Assembly: GCA_038230695.1 (NCBI GenBank)
Contig: JBBRMT010000005.1
Location: 1-46,376, forward strand
Direction of reading: 5' to 3'
Source: QHBQ01 sp038230695
GTDB taxonomy: Bacteria; Chloroflexota; Chloroflexia; QHBQ01
Length of the DNA stretch: 46,376 nucleotides
The notes under the pieces were generated by a model. It saw only the letters and a list, made by a program, of their open reading frames with translations, was not told the origin of the DNA and ran no database searches. How positions within the stretch are numbered: position 1 is the stretch's first letter; every line of letters starts with the position of its first letter. Below are positions 22,237 to 29,707 of this stretch, piece after piece. The position numbers and the translations under genes were made by a program.

Positions 22237-23175
22237 ATGATGCTAGACAACCCCATCATCGAGTGTATCAATCTGAACAAATCTTATGGCCGCATCCGCG
22301 CCCTCAGCAACCTGAACCTGACCGTGCATCAGGGCGAGAGCTTTGGGCTGCTGGGCGAGAACGGCGCGGGCAAGAGCAGCCTGGTGCGCCTGCTGATGGG
22401 CTTCACCTTTCCCAGTAGCGGCCAACTGCGTATCTTCGACGATGCCAACCTCGGTTGCGCCCGCCAGCGTATCGGCTACCTGCCAGAGCAGCCACAGTTT
22501 GATCGCCAGTTCAGCGCAGTGCAATACCTCAGCTACCTGGGCAAACTGGCGGGCGTACCCGGCGAAGAGTTGCGCCAGCGCATTGCCGATTTGCTCGAAC
22601 TGGTCGGCCTCAGCGCGGCTGCTGACCGGCATATCGGCACTTACTCGAAAGGGATGACTCAGCGGGTGGGCATCGCTGCCGCGCTGATCCACAAGCCCGC
22701 CCTGCTCATCCTCGACGAGCCATCGGCGGGCCTCGACCCTGGCGGGCAATGGGACATTCGCAACATCCTCGCTCGCCTCCGCGCCGAGGGGGTGACGATG
22801 CTGCTCTGCTCCCATCAACTGGTGGAAGTCGAAGACCTGTGCGACACGGTAGGCATCCTGCGGCGTGGCGAACTGGTGCGTAGCGGCGCGGTATCCGATC
22901 TGCTCAACCTCGCTAATCTAGTCGAAATCGTAGCCGACGAGATCAGCGCGGCGACGATGATCCGCCTGCAAGCGATGGAACTCGGCACCTTCGACGTGGA
23001 CGGCAACTGCCTGGTAGTTCCCGCCGCCGCCAGCCAGCGGGTGCTGCAAACCCTACTAGAGGAAGGCGCACGCATCATCTCAATGAACCCCTTGCGCCGC
23101 AGCCTTCAGGATGTCTACCTGCAAGTAAGTCGCGGCGTACCCACCAAAGTGCCAACCCGCTCTATCACTCGCTAA
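22237..23175 (+). CDS. ABC transporter ATP-binding protein (ABC-2 exporter type)
   Basis: GGAGAAG lies 8 nt before the ATG. The 312-residue subunit shows Walker A GENGAGKSS (40-48), a Q-loop in IGYLPEQPQ, signature YSKGMTQRVGIA, Walker B ALLILDEPSAGLDP and H-loop CSHQLVE. The ~90-residue C-terminal extension (VEIVADEISAATM...) is typical of ATPases of DrrA/CcmA-like exporters. It pairs with the membrane protein encoded 21 nt downstream. Substrate cannot be told; the GLDPGGQWDIRNIL region has no drug- or lipid-specific marker. Confidence 0.92.
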   Translation: MMLDNPIIECINLNKSYGRIRALSNLNLTVHQGESFGLLGENGAGKSSLVRLLMGFTFPSSGQLRIFDDANLGCARQRIGYLPEQPQFDRQFSAVQYLSYLGKLAGVPGEELRQRIADLLELVGLSAAADRHIGTYSKGMTQRVGIAAALIHKPALLILDEPSAGLDPGGQWDIRNILARLRAEGVTMLLCSHQLVEVEDLCDTVGILRRGELVRSGAVSDLLNLANLVEIVADEISAATMIRLQAMELGTFDVDGNCLVVPAAASQRVLQTLLEEGARIISMNPLRRSLQDVYLQVSRGVPTKVPTRSITR

Positions 23176-23196
23176 CCCCTCCGCAAAGGATAATCC

Positions 23197-23931
23197 ATGC
23201 GCTCAATCTTCACCATCACCGGCCACACCATCAGCGAACACCTGCGTAGCTGGCAGTTTCTCGCCGAGTTGCTGCCTGCTGCCGCGATTGTCGCTATATT
23301 CTTCAAATATCCATCAGACAAGGGAACCTACAACGAGTTTGCCGCGATCATCGGCGCATACCTGGTGTTGCAGGCGATGCTCACCACTGCGCTGATTATC
23401 ACTTCGGCCACCAAAGCCCGCAGCTATGCAGTATTGGCGCGGCTGACCAACCGCTGGCCCTTCTATGTGGGCAAGCTACTGGCAGCAATACTGCTGGTGT
23501 TCGCCACATACGCCCTGCTGCTGGCCTACCTGCTGCCCACTCGCCTGCTCACTTTCGCCCCCGACCAGAACCCCTGGCTCTATATAGCGGTGGGCAGCGG
23601 CGCAATGCTGCTCAATGTTGTGACCATTAGCGCGATAACCGCGCTGGCGATGCCCCTGATTAGCCACTCTACCGTGCGCCTCACCATCCTGGCCCTGCTG
23701 GCCCTCAGCGTCTTCAGCTACAGCGTCGCCGATGTGCCGACCCAGTTGCGCTTCCTGATCGCCCCCTTCAATGCGCTAACCTTCCCTATGTTGTTCACCT
23801 ACCAGCTTGCCCACAACCCTGATTATCAATCCTGGACGCTGCTGGCCCTTACTACCAACCTGCTATATCTGCTCATCGCCCTGCTGCTAGCCCGCCGCTT
23901 CTTCAGCCGCCGCGAGTTGCTGTTGGCGTAG
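23197..23931 (+). CDS. ABC-2 type transporter membrane subunit
   Basis: A 244-residue protein with six hydrophobic segments (about residues 20-37, 50-72, 90-115, 130-158, 165-185 and 220-240), starting MRSIFTITGHTISEHLRSWQ, an amphipathic entry helix typical of ABC-2 permeases. A sequence AAAGGA precedes the ATG. It lies directly after the ATPase gene and would form a 2+2 exporter. No periplasmic domain is present. The pair is followed by another membrane protein gene with its own ribosome site. Confidence 0.85.
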   Translation: MRSIFTITGHTISEHLRSWQFLAELLPAAAIVAIFFKYPSDKGTYNEFAAIIGAYLVLQAMLTTALIITSATKARSYAVLARLTNRWPFYVGKLLAAILLVFATYALLLAYLLPTRLLTFAPDQNPWLYIAVGSGAMLLNVVTISAITALAMPLISHSTVRLTILALLALSVFSYSVADVPTQLRFLIAPFNALTFPMLFTYQLAHNPDYQSWTLLALTTNLLYLLIALLLARRFFSRRELLLA

Positions 23932-24060
23932 CAGAGCGGCTCATAGTGGACTCTTTAATAGCCAGAAAGTACCGCTTGTCGCAATCCCGACTCCATGTTA
24001 CAATTCAGCCATATCGTCAACGTTGGCCGCCCCTGCAATAGAAAGGACCGCAGTAAAGTT

Positions 24061-24753
24061 ATGCAATCTCCTACCCGCCGCATCGCCGCCCACAACCCCC
24101 TCCACTGGCTGCTACTGCTCAAATGGTTTATCACCGCGCCGCAACAGCTAAAACAGTACATTATCGGTCTCACCGCCGAGGGCCAGCGCGACTTGCGCCA
24201 GGCCACCACCTGGACCGTTACCAGCCTTTGCTTCCTGCCCTTGCTCATCCTCAGCGGCTACGCGGGAATGCAAGCCTCGCTAATGGCGAAGCTGGCCGAC
24301 TATGCTGCCACTCACCGCGACAGCGCGACCCTGTGGGTCAGCCAGCATTGGTTCGTAGTGCCTGCCGCGCTAGCCGCCTGCTGGATTAGCGCCATCCTGT
24401 TCGACTTCCGCGCCAGTAGGCGCATCGTCAGCCTGCTAGCGGTCGCTGCCAGCGCCCTCGGCACCCTCGCCGCCGCGCTGCTCTCCGGCTGGCTACTCGG
24501 CACCCTCGTCCTCGGCCTCAGCGTCGCGCCCACCTGCGGGCTGGCAATCGGCCTGGCCCAGCGGGTCGGTTCCAAGCAACTCAGCGAACTGACCATCCGC
24601 ATGGGCGCGGGGCTGATGCTCGGCGTGATCGCCGCCTTCTTCCTCGGCATTGCCTCCGACCCGCTCACCCTCGGCTTCCTCAGCGTGATTGTCTTCAGCC
24701 TGCAGATCCTCGGCGTTTACAAGCTGCTTGACCGGCAGTACAAGCAATCGTAA
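24061..24753 (+). CDS. Multi-pass membrane protein of unknown function
   Basis: The ATG at 24061 (MQSPTRRIAAHNPLHWLLLL) is preferred; an upstream in-frame start at 23995 would add a hydrophilic segment over the GAAAGGA site. The 230-residue product has a basic N-terminus and about six hydrophobic segments (residues ~45-68, 90-115, 120-160, 190-210 and 212-225). A GLTAEGQRDLRQAT loop precedes the first main helix. I do not recognise the family; the layout is loosely like Yip1-type proteins. It lies 129 nt after the ABC permease, and co-transcription is possible. A 91-bp repeat-like element fills the gap to the convergent scpB gene. Confidence 0.6.
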   Translation: MQSPTRRIAAHNPLHWLLLLKWFITAPQQLKQYIIGLTAEGQRDLRQATTWTVTSLCFLPLLILSGYAGMQASLMAKLADYAATHRDSATLWVSQHWFVVPAALAACWISAILFDFRASRRIVSLLAVAASALGTLAAALLSGWLLGTLVLGLSVAPTCGLAIGLAQRVGSKQLSELTIRMGAGLMLGVIAAFFLGIASDPLTLGFLSVIVFSLQILGVYKLLDRQYKQS

Positions 24754-24757
24754 ATTA

Positions 24758-24848
24758 TACCAATTCGCCAAGTAGGTAGTGTGTTTCCGTAGGGGCGCAC
24801 GGACGTGCGCCCTGATGCAATTTACACCATCACCTTGACTAATTGGTA
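24758..24848. repeat. MITE-like element filling the tail-to-tail gap
   Basis: TACCAATT (24758-24765) and AATTGGTA (24841-24848) form 8-bp terminal inverted repeats. Between them lies a hairpin-family copy at 24789-24813 (GTAGGGGCG, stem interior CAC/GTG, then CGCCC). The element spans almost exactly the gap between two convergent stop codons. Confidence 0.5.
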
Positions 24849-25400
24849 CTACAAAGACGGCAGCTCCTGCAAGCTCGACAGCCCGAAGTAACGCAGGAAG
24901 GCTGCCGTCGTCGAATATAGTATCGGGCGGCCCGCCGTCTCCAGCCTGCCTACCTCCTCGATTAGCCCTCGCGCCAGCAGGGTATTGACCACCCCGCCAC
25001 TGTCCACCCCACGCACCGCCTCGATTGCGGCACGGGTAAGCGGTTGGCGATAGGCAATCAGGGCCAGGGTTTCAAGGGCCGCCTCGCTCAATCGCGTATT
25101 AGCCTGCACCCCCAGCAGCCGCGCCACCACCGACGCAGCAGCGGGGGCGCTTACCATCTGCACCTGGTCGCCGACGCGCTGCACTCGTAGCCCGCGATTG
25201 CGGGTAATTAGCTCATCCTGCAAGCTGACCAGCGCATCCTCTACCTCCCGCCCATTCGCCATCAGCGCCTTCGCCAATGCAGCCACCGCCAGCGGCTCAC
25301 TTGCCACGAACAGCACCGCCTCCAGCAGCGTGCTAATCGGCACCTCTGGCGGCTGCTCTGGCTCGTTACGCGCCCCATTCTGTCTTCGTCGCTCACTCAT
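24849..25400 (-). CDS. scpB: Segregation and condensation protein B
   Basis: The 183-residue product begins MSERRRQNGARNEP, then LLEAVLFVASEPLAVAALAK, the first winged helix, followed by LVSLQDELITRNRGLRVQRV, LSEAALETLALIAYRQPLTR and IEAVRGVDSGGVVNTLLARG of the second. This is the kleisin-associated ScpB of the SMC-ScpAB condensin, which organises and segregates chromosomes. The usual partner scpA is not next to it. The -10 box ends 7 nt before the ATG, so its mRNA is predicted to be leaderless. It is divergent from the cca-like gene. Confidence 0.92.
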   Translation of the reverse strand: MSERRRQNGARNEPEQPPEVPISTLLEAVLFVASEPLAVAALAKALMANGREVEDALVSLQDELITRNRGLRVQRVGDQVQMVSAPAAASVVARLLGVQANTRLSEAALETLALIAYRQPLTRAAIEAVRGVDSGGVVNTLLARGLIEEVGRLETAGRPILYSTTAAFLRYFGLSSLQELPSL

Positions 25401-25407
25401 GGCCTCA

Positions 25408-25437
25408 AGTATAACGTATCGTCCCCACCCGCTGCAA
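25408..25437 (-). promoter_or_regulatory. Leaderless-type promoter of scpB
   Basis: Minus strand: TTGCAG, 18 nt, TATACT, then TGAGGCC and ATG. Confidence 0.6.
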
Positions 25438-25463
25438 TCATTGCTTATATGGCTGCCCTACCA

Positions 25464-25487
25464 GGGTGAACAACGATTCACCCCTAC
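25464..25487 (+). repeat. Hairpin repeat, GGGTG variant
   Basis: GGGTGAA and TTCACCC pair, followed by the conserved CCTAC. Both sides of the stem changed together relative to GGGCG/CGCCC. Confidence 0.7.
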
Positions 25488-25494
25488 CTAACCA

Positions 25495-25526
25495 CATTCA
25501 ACATTCAACATTCAACATTCAGCATT
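25495..25526 (+). repeat. Heptameric tandem repeat CATTCAA
   Basis: Four to five units of CATTCAA directly upstream of the cca-like promoter. Confidence 0.75.
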
Positions 25527-25536
25527 TCCGCTATTC

Positions 25537-25565
25537 TTGCCCCACCTCGCCTCCTGTGCTATACT
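25537..25565 (+). promoter_or_regulatory. Leaderless-type promoter of the cca-like gene
   Basis: TTGCCC, 17 nt, TATACT (with extended TGC), then CCGCTC and ATG. Confidence 0.65.
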
Positions 25566-25571
25566 CCGCTC

Positions 25572-26975
25572 ATGAGCGATGCTCCTAACTTCCAACCTCA
25601 TATCCAAAATCTAAAATCCAAAATCGCCACTCGTCTGCCCGCACCCTACCAACAGGCGCTGGATGTCGTGATCGGTGCAGCGCAACGCAGCGGAGTGGCC
25701 GTATATCTGGTAGGCGGCTTCGTGCGCGACCTGCTGCTCGATCGCCCTAACCTCGACCTCGATATTGCGGTCGAGGGCGATGCCGTTGCCCTCGCCACCG
25801 CTGTCGCTACCTCTCTCGACACAAGCAATGGCGCTGCCACTGCACCCCTCACTAACTCAAAACTCAGGGCGGACGCAATCCGCCCCTACCAAAACTCAAA
25901 ACCAATAACCACCACCTTCGGCACCGCCAAGCTCATCTGGCCGGGAGATGATCCACCCACCACGCTTGTCTATCTTGACTTTGCCAGCACGCGGCAGGAG
26001 AGCTATGCCGCGCTCGCCGCGTTGCCCACGGTCAGCTTTGTCCCCGACATTGCCACCGACTTGCGCCGTCGCGACTTCACCATCAATGCCATTGCCCTGC
26101 GCCTCGCCGACTATACCCTGGTGGATCCTTATGGCGGCCTCGCCGACCTCAGCGCGGGCCTCACCCGCGTGCTGCACCCTGCCAGCTTCGTTGACGACCC
26201 CACCCGCATCTTCCGCGCGGTGCGCTACGAGCAGCGGCTCGGCTTTGCCATCGAACCCACTACCCTCAGCTTGCTGCGCGAGGCGATTAGCGGCGGGCTG
26301 ATTGAGCGCCTCAGCCCCGACCGCGTGCGTCACGAGCTTGAGAAGTTGCTGCGGGAAGAACGCGCCCCTGCCATGTTTGCCCGCCTTGCCGAACTGGGCA
26401 TCCTGGCGGCAGTAGACCCCGCGCTGCGCTGGGACGAGCAGTTGCGCCACCAGACCGAGGCGGTTGCCCTCGCCGAGTCGCCTATCCAGCGGCCTTTGCT
26501 CTATCTGCTGCTGCTTACATATCGCCTGAGCGATGAGGAGCAGCGGCGCGTTAGCGACCGGCTCAACCTCGATGCCGATACCCGCACCTTGATGCAGCAG
26601 ACCCGCCAGCTACGTATCGGCATCCCCGACCTGCTTCGCGCCGCCCGCCCTAGCGACATCTACAACCTGCTGCACCCCTACCCCGATGCCGCCCTGCTGG
26701 CGACCACCTACGCGCTTGCCCCCTATGGCGGCGCGAGCGTCAACGCGCTGGCCGCCGCGCTGGGCAAGATTGACCTCTACCGACGCGAACTGGTGGCGAT
26801 TAAGCCCGAACTGGGCGGCGCATACATGGCTACGCTGGGCCTGCCTCAAGGCAAGGCGTACAAGCCGATCCTTGACGAACTGCGCCGCGCCAAGCTGGAC
26901 GGCGAAGCTCTCACCCGCGAGGCCGAAGCCGCCTTGCTGCAGCGGCTAGTCGCTGCGGCTATTTCGCGGGGGTAA
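25572..26975 (+). CDS. cca: CCA-adding / poly(A) polymerase-family tRNA nucleotidyltransferase
   Basis: The 467-residue protein has the class II nucleotidyltransferase head: VYLVGGFVRDLLLDRP, metal-binding DLDIAVEGDA (D-x-D), then LRRRDFTINAIALRL, DPYGGLADL and DDPTRIFRAVRYEQRLGF. The body and tail are helical. It adds CCA, or part of it, to tRNA 3' ends, or A residues to RNA; the two cannot be told apart by eye. No HD domain follows. Residues ~12-18 (HIQNLKSKI) are encoded by a heptameric repeat. An insert near residues 95-118 (TNSKLRADAIRPYQNSKP) comes from heptads flanking a hairpin repeat, placed in a surface loop between strands of the head. Confidence 0.9.
   Translation: MSDAPNFQPHIQNLKSKIATRLPAPYQQALDVVIGAAQRSGVAVYLVGGFVRDLLLDRPNLDLDIAVEGDAVALATAVATSLDTSNGAATAPLTNSKLRADAIRPYQNSKPITTTFGTAKLIWPGDDPPTTLVYLDFASTRQESYAALAALPTVSFVPDIATDLRRRDFTINAIALRLADYTLVDPYGGLADLSAGLTRVLHPASFVDDPTRIFRAVRYEQRLGFAIEPTTLSLLREAISGGLIERLSPDRVRHELEKLLREERAPAMFARLAELGILAAVDPALRWDEQLRHQTEAVALAESPIQRPLLYLLLLTYRLSDEEQRRVSDRLNLDADTRTLMQQTRQLRIGIPDLLRAARPSDIYNLLHPYPDAALLATTYALAPYGGASVNALAAALGKIDLYRRELVAIKPELGGAYMATLGLPQGKAYKPILDELRRAKLDGEALTREAEAALLQRLVAAAISRG
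25602..25625 (+). repeat. Heptameric repeat ATCCAAA/ATCTAAA in the cca N-terminus
   Basis: Three units, translated as part of PHIQNLKSKIA. Confidence 0.7.
25854..25905 (+). repeat. Hairpin repeat flanked by heptads, inserted in cca
   Basis: AACTCAAAACTCA, then GGGCGGA-CGCAA-TCCGCCCCTAC (25867-25889), then AAAACTCAAAAC. The insertion keeps the reading frame. Confidence 0.75.
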
Positions 26976-26986
26976 GCTGTATTTCA

Positions 26987-27013
26987 GTAGGGGCGAACCG
27001 TTGTACGCCCTGG
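26987..27013 (+). repeat. Hairpin repeat, GAACCGTTGT type
   Basis: GTAGGGGCG, AACCGTTGTA, CGCCCTGG. A degenerate second copy follows at ~27023-27050. They occupy the gap between cca and the methyltransferase gene. Confidence 0.6.
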
Positions 27014-27101
27014 CGCAATTTAAGATGGGGCGATCCGTTGTTCAACCTGGCAATTTACTTTCACCAAAGTCGCCTGATATTCAGGCAAAGGAGCATTGGG
27101 T

Positions 27102-27998
27102 ATGGATGGCGCAAATCCCCGCGAGGATCTAGACCGCTTCGCGGCTTTCTACGATCTTGAATACAATGACTACGACGAGGATGTAGCCTTCTACCTCAAC
27201 TACGCCAGTATCTACGCCGATCACATCTACAACGCCCACCCTGCCAAAATCCAAAATCCAAAATCGCAGATTCTGGAGCTTGGCTGCGGCACGGGACGGC
27301 TGCTGTTGCCGCTGGCACAAGAGGGAGGCGCAGTGGTGGGGGTAGATGCCTCGCCCGCGATGCTGGCGCTTGCCCGTGAACGCCTGGCCGCTGCAGAGGC
27401 CAGCGATTATACCCTGCTCACCGCCGAGATGAGCAGCGTCAAGCTGCCCGCCAATTATCGCGCCAACTTGATTATCATTGCGCGAAATACCTTCCAGTAT
27501 CTCACCACAATGGAGGCGCAAGTTGCCACCCTGCGCCGCGTTCGCCCCCACCTGGCCGCGGGTGGACGGCTGATCGTGGCGCTGCCTGGCCCGACCATAT
27601 GGCCGGACCAGGCAGCACGCTTGGACAATAATCTTTACCTGCAAGGCAGCTTTGCCGCGCCCTTTGGCAGCACGGTGCAGAAGTGGCTCACCTCGACCTA
27701 CGATCCGATCAGTCAGGTGGAGGATGTCACCTTCATCTACGACGAGATCCGCTCAGATGGCAGCCTGCGCCGCACCCTCGCCCCGCTCACTCTGCGCTAC
27801 ACCTTCCGCTTCGAGATGGAGCATCTGCTGGCCGCCTGCGGCTATCGCCTCGAACAACTCTACGGCTCCTACGAACTCGACCCACTTACCGCCACTTCCA
27901 CACACATGATCTTTGTGGCTCAGGGACAGGTCAGCCGCCAGTCTTTATCAGGATACCAGCAACCACGGCTGCGACTGAGAGTAGGAAGGCAAACATGA
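27102..27998 (+). CDS. Class I SAM-dependent methyltransferase
   Basis: AAGGAG lies 8 nt before the ATG at 27102. In the 298-residue product, motif I is ILELGCGTGRLLLPLA, motif II VVGVDASPAMLALARERL, then LLTAEMSSVKLP and LIIIARNTFQYL, as in the YcgJ/Methyltransf_25 group. An N-terminal YNDYDEDVAFYLNYA helix precedes. Residues ~50-58 (AKIQNPKSQ) are encoded by three CAAAATC heptads placed right before motif I. The final ~22 residues overlap the convergent DUF350 gene by 68 bp, and the family-like part ends near HMIFVAQGQ. The substrate is unknown. Confidence 0.85.
   Translation: MDGANPREDLDRFAAFYDLEYNDYDEDVAFYLNYASIYADHIYNAHPAKIQNPKSQILELGCGTGRLLLPLAQEGGAVVGVDASPAMLALARERLAAAEASDYTLLTAEMSSVKLPANYRANLIIIARNTFQYLTTMEAQVATLRRVRPHLAAGGRLIVALPGPTIWPDQAARLDNNLYLQGSFAAPFGSTVQKWLTSTYDPISQVEDVTFIYDEIRSDGSLRRTLAPLTLRYTFRFEMEHLLAACGYRLEQLYGSYELDPLTATSTHMIFVAQGQVSRQSLSGYQQPRLRLRVGRQT
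27244..27265 (+). repeat. Heptameric tandem repeat CAAAATC inside the methyltransferase gene
   Basis: Three exact units (21 bp, so the frame is kept), encoding KIQNPKS. Confidence 0.75.
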
Positions 27999-28236
27999 CC
28001 ATGGCGATAGCGACATTGCCATTGCGGATTTCCTCGATCTCATCCAGGCTGGGGGTTAGCAGGCTAAACACGCGCATTGCAATTGATACCACCAGGGTGA
28101 AGATGAACGCGCCGACTAGCGCCCAGAACAGGGCAAACAGAACTTGCACCGCAAGGTTGCCGAGGTCAACCCCCTGGTTGGCGGGGGTGATGCCGGGCAG
28201 ACCAGTTTGAGCCAGAACGTTATATAGAATGTGCAT
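27931..28236 (-). CDS. DUF350 membrane protein (copy A)
   Basis: The start at 28236 (MHILYNVLAQTG) has AAGGAG 12 nt upstream. The 101-residue product has two hydrophobic segments: LAVQVLFALFWALVGAFIFT and VAIAMVMFAFLLSVAAVVAG, separated by FSLLTPSLDEIEEIRNGN. This is the DUF350 pattern of short paired-helix inner-membrane proteins. It is a close paralogue of the gene upstream (28357-28650), sharing the L-T-P-x-L-D-E-x-x-E-x-R-x-G-N-V-A turn. Its 3' end overlaps the convergent methyltransferase gene by 68 bp. DUF350 proteins often occur with spermidine-synthase-like or stress genes; neither is present. Confidence 0.75.
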   Translation of the reverse strand: MHILYNVLAQTGLPGITPANQGVDLGNLAVQVLFALFWALVGAFIFTLVVSIAMRVFSLLTPSLDEIEEIRNGNVAIAMVMFAFLLSVAAVVAGILIKTGG

Positions 28237-28356
28237 AGCTACTCGGTTCTCCTTATGTGCCTGTGCCAGCATATCGTCCGCTGCTGGGGCGTTGGCAAGC
28301 TCACCGCCGGCTAGGGCGCTTGCGCGATGCGGGCTGATATCCTCGTTAGCGAAGGT

Positions 28357-28650
28357 CTACGGATGCAGCAGGATGGCGATCACCACAATCGAGACGGTAA
28401 GTACGAAACCAGCCGCCACCAGGCCGACCGCAACATTGCCCTTGCGTAGCTCGGCCATCTCATCGAGGCCGGGGGTCAGGATGCTGAATACGCGCATCGC
28501 CAGGGCAATAATGATTGAGAAGATGACCGCGCCGACGATTGACCAGAGTAGCGCGAACAACACCTGCTGGGCAACCCTGCCAAAGTCAATGTTGGCGCTG
28601 CTGTTCGTATTGATGTTGATCTGCAGTAGAGTATGGATAACGTTATGCAT
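28357..28650 (-). CDS. DUF350 membrane protein (copy B)
   Basis: GGAGGTGA lies 8 nt before the ATG at 28650, the strongest ribosome site in the window. The 97-residue protein has the helices VAQQVLFALLWSIVGAVIFS and VAVGLVAAGFVLTVSIVVIA around a FSILTPGLDEMAELRKGN turn. It is first in the two-gene operon and roughly half identical to copy A. The two may form a hetero-oligomer in the membrane. Function is unknown. Confidence 0.78.
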   Translation of the reverse strand: MHNVIHTLLQININTNSSANIDFGRVAQQVLFALLWSIVGAVIFSIIIALAMRVFSILTPGLDEMAELRKGNVAVGLVAAGFVLTVSIVVIAILLHP

Positions 28651-28837
28651 CTTGGCTCACCTCCTTCCTTTGTCGCTAGCATAGCGAATAGCAACTTTGT
28701 TGCCATCGGGTGAAGCTGCGCCCTGTGATTAGTAATTGCCTGTGCAAAGCGCGTTTTAAGCTAATGAATCTCGAACAAGCGTGCCTGTCGCGCCTATTAT
28801 AGCACAGTTCCTCCAAAGCGCAACTGGGTGGGCCGCC

Positions 28838-28866
28838 TTGTCAATCGCACCGCTAATGCCTATAAT
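28838..28866 (+). promoter_or_regulatory. Promoter of the NUDIX gene
   Basis: TTGTCA, 17 nt, TATAAT, ending 38 nt before the ATG. Confidence 0.65.
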
Positions 28867-28904
28867 ATCCGCGTACATTCAGTAATCTGCAATCGGAGAT
28901 TGAC

Positions 28905-29405
28905 ATGGCCGAAACCTGGAGCCACTACCGTGTTGCCCATGGTATTCTGCTCGATGCGACGGAGCAAGCGGTGCTGCTGGTTGGCAACCGGGTTGCGGCT
29001 AGCGACGACTTGCTCTGGACCCTGCCTGGTGGTCGCGCCGAGGCGGGCGAGGATGTGGCTGCCGCGCTGCTGCGCGAGTTTGCCGAGGAGACCGGCCTGC
29101 ACGTTGCGCCGCTAGCTCTAGCCTATGTCGCCGAAGCCAAGAGTGCGGCGGTGGGCAAGCTCTACCTTACCTGCGCCTTCCGCGTTCGTCTGCTCGACCC
29201 CGCTGCCACTAACCTGCGTTGGCAGGACGACCCTGGGCAGGTGGTGGCCGTGGCCCGCTTCGTGCCTATCGCTGCTCTGCGCGACTATATCCCCAGCGCC
29301 AGCCTGGGCCTGCCGCTGGCCCGCTACCTTTTCGACCCCACCGCGCCCTCCCGCTACTGGCTCTTCCCCGACTACGCTAGCGATGCTGAATACAGCCAGA
29401 TATGA
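28905..29405 (+). CDS. NUDIX hydrolase
   Basis: GGAG lies 7 nt before the ATG at 28905. The 166-residue protein contains a complete Nudix box, GGRAEAGEDV...LLREFAEETGL (G-x5-E-x7-R-E-F-x-E-E-x-G-L), preceded by LLVGNRVAASDDLLWTLPGG. These residues bind Mg2+ and hydrolyse nucleoside diphosphates linked to another group. The C-terminal RFVPIAALRDYIPSASLGLP segment is not diagnostic of a subfamily. It has its own promoter and no operon partner. A housecleaning or nucleotide-sugar role are both possible. Confidence 0.9.
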   Translation: MAETWSHYRVAHGILLDATEQAVLLVGNRVAASDDLLWTLPGGRAEAGEDVAAALLREFAEETGLHVAPLALAYVAEAKSAAVGKLYLTCAFRVRLLDPAATNLRWQDDPGQVVAVARFVPIAALRDYIPSASLGLPLARYLFDPTAPSRYWLFPDYASDAEYSQI

Positions 29406-29470
29406 GCCACGAGGTATGAGGCATGAGTACCTCACAAACAAAGATCCGATGAGCAGTAATGCGCCGTACC

Positions 29471-29496
29471 GGGGCGTGATAAATCTGCGCCCCTAC
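29471..29496 (+). repeat. Hairpin repeat, GTGATAAATC type
   Basis: GGGGCG and CGCCCC ends around TGATAAATCTG, then TAC. It lies in the 302-nt gap between the NUDIX and solute-binding-protein genes, which holds no supported gene; degenerate GAGGTATGAG/GGCATGAG heptads occur near 29412-29428. Confidence 0.6.
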
Positions 29497-29651
29497 GATT
29501 GGTCTAAACGTTGCCCATAAGTGGTGAAGTGTAGTAGCGGTGCGGTAAGTTGCGCCGCTCACCAGGTTACTGCGTGGTGGGAGCGTAGCTCCGATTAGTG
29601 CAGCGCAATCCATGCTTGTTGGAAGCCTAAAAGCATGGATGCGCTTCGAGC

Positions 29652-29674
29652 GGGCGTATACAATACGCCCCTAC
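29652..29674 (+). repeat. Hairpin repeat, GTATACAATAC type
   Basis: GGGCGTAT-ACA-ATACGCCC is a perfect 8-bp stem with a 3-nt loop, followed by CTAC. Confidence 0.75.
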
Positions 29675-29707
29675 ACCTACGTTATCGCTTACTAAGGAGA
29701 ACCCGAC

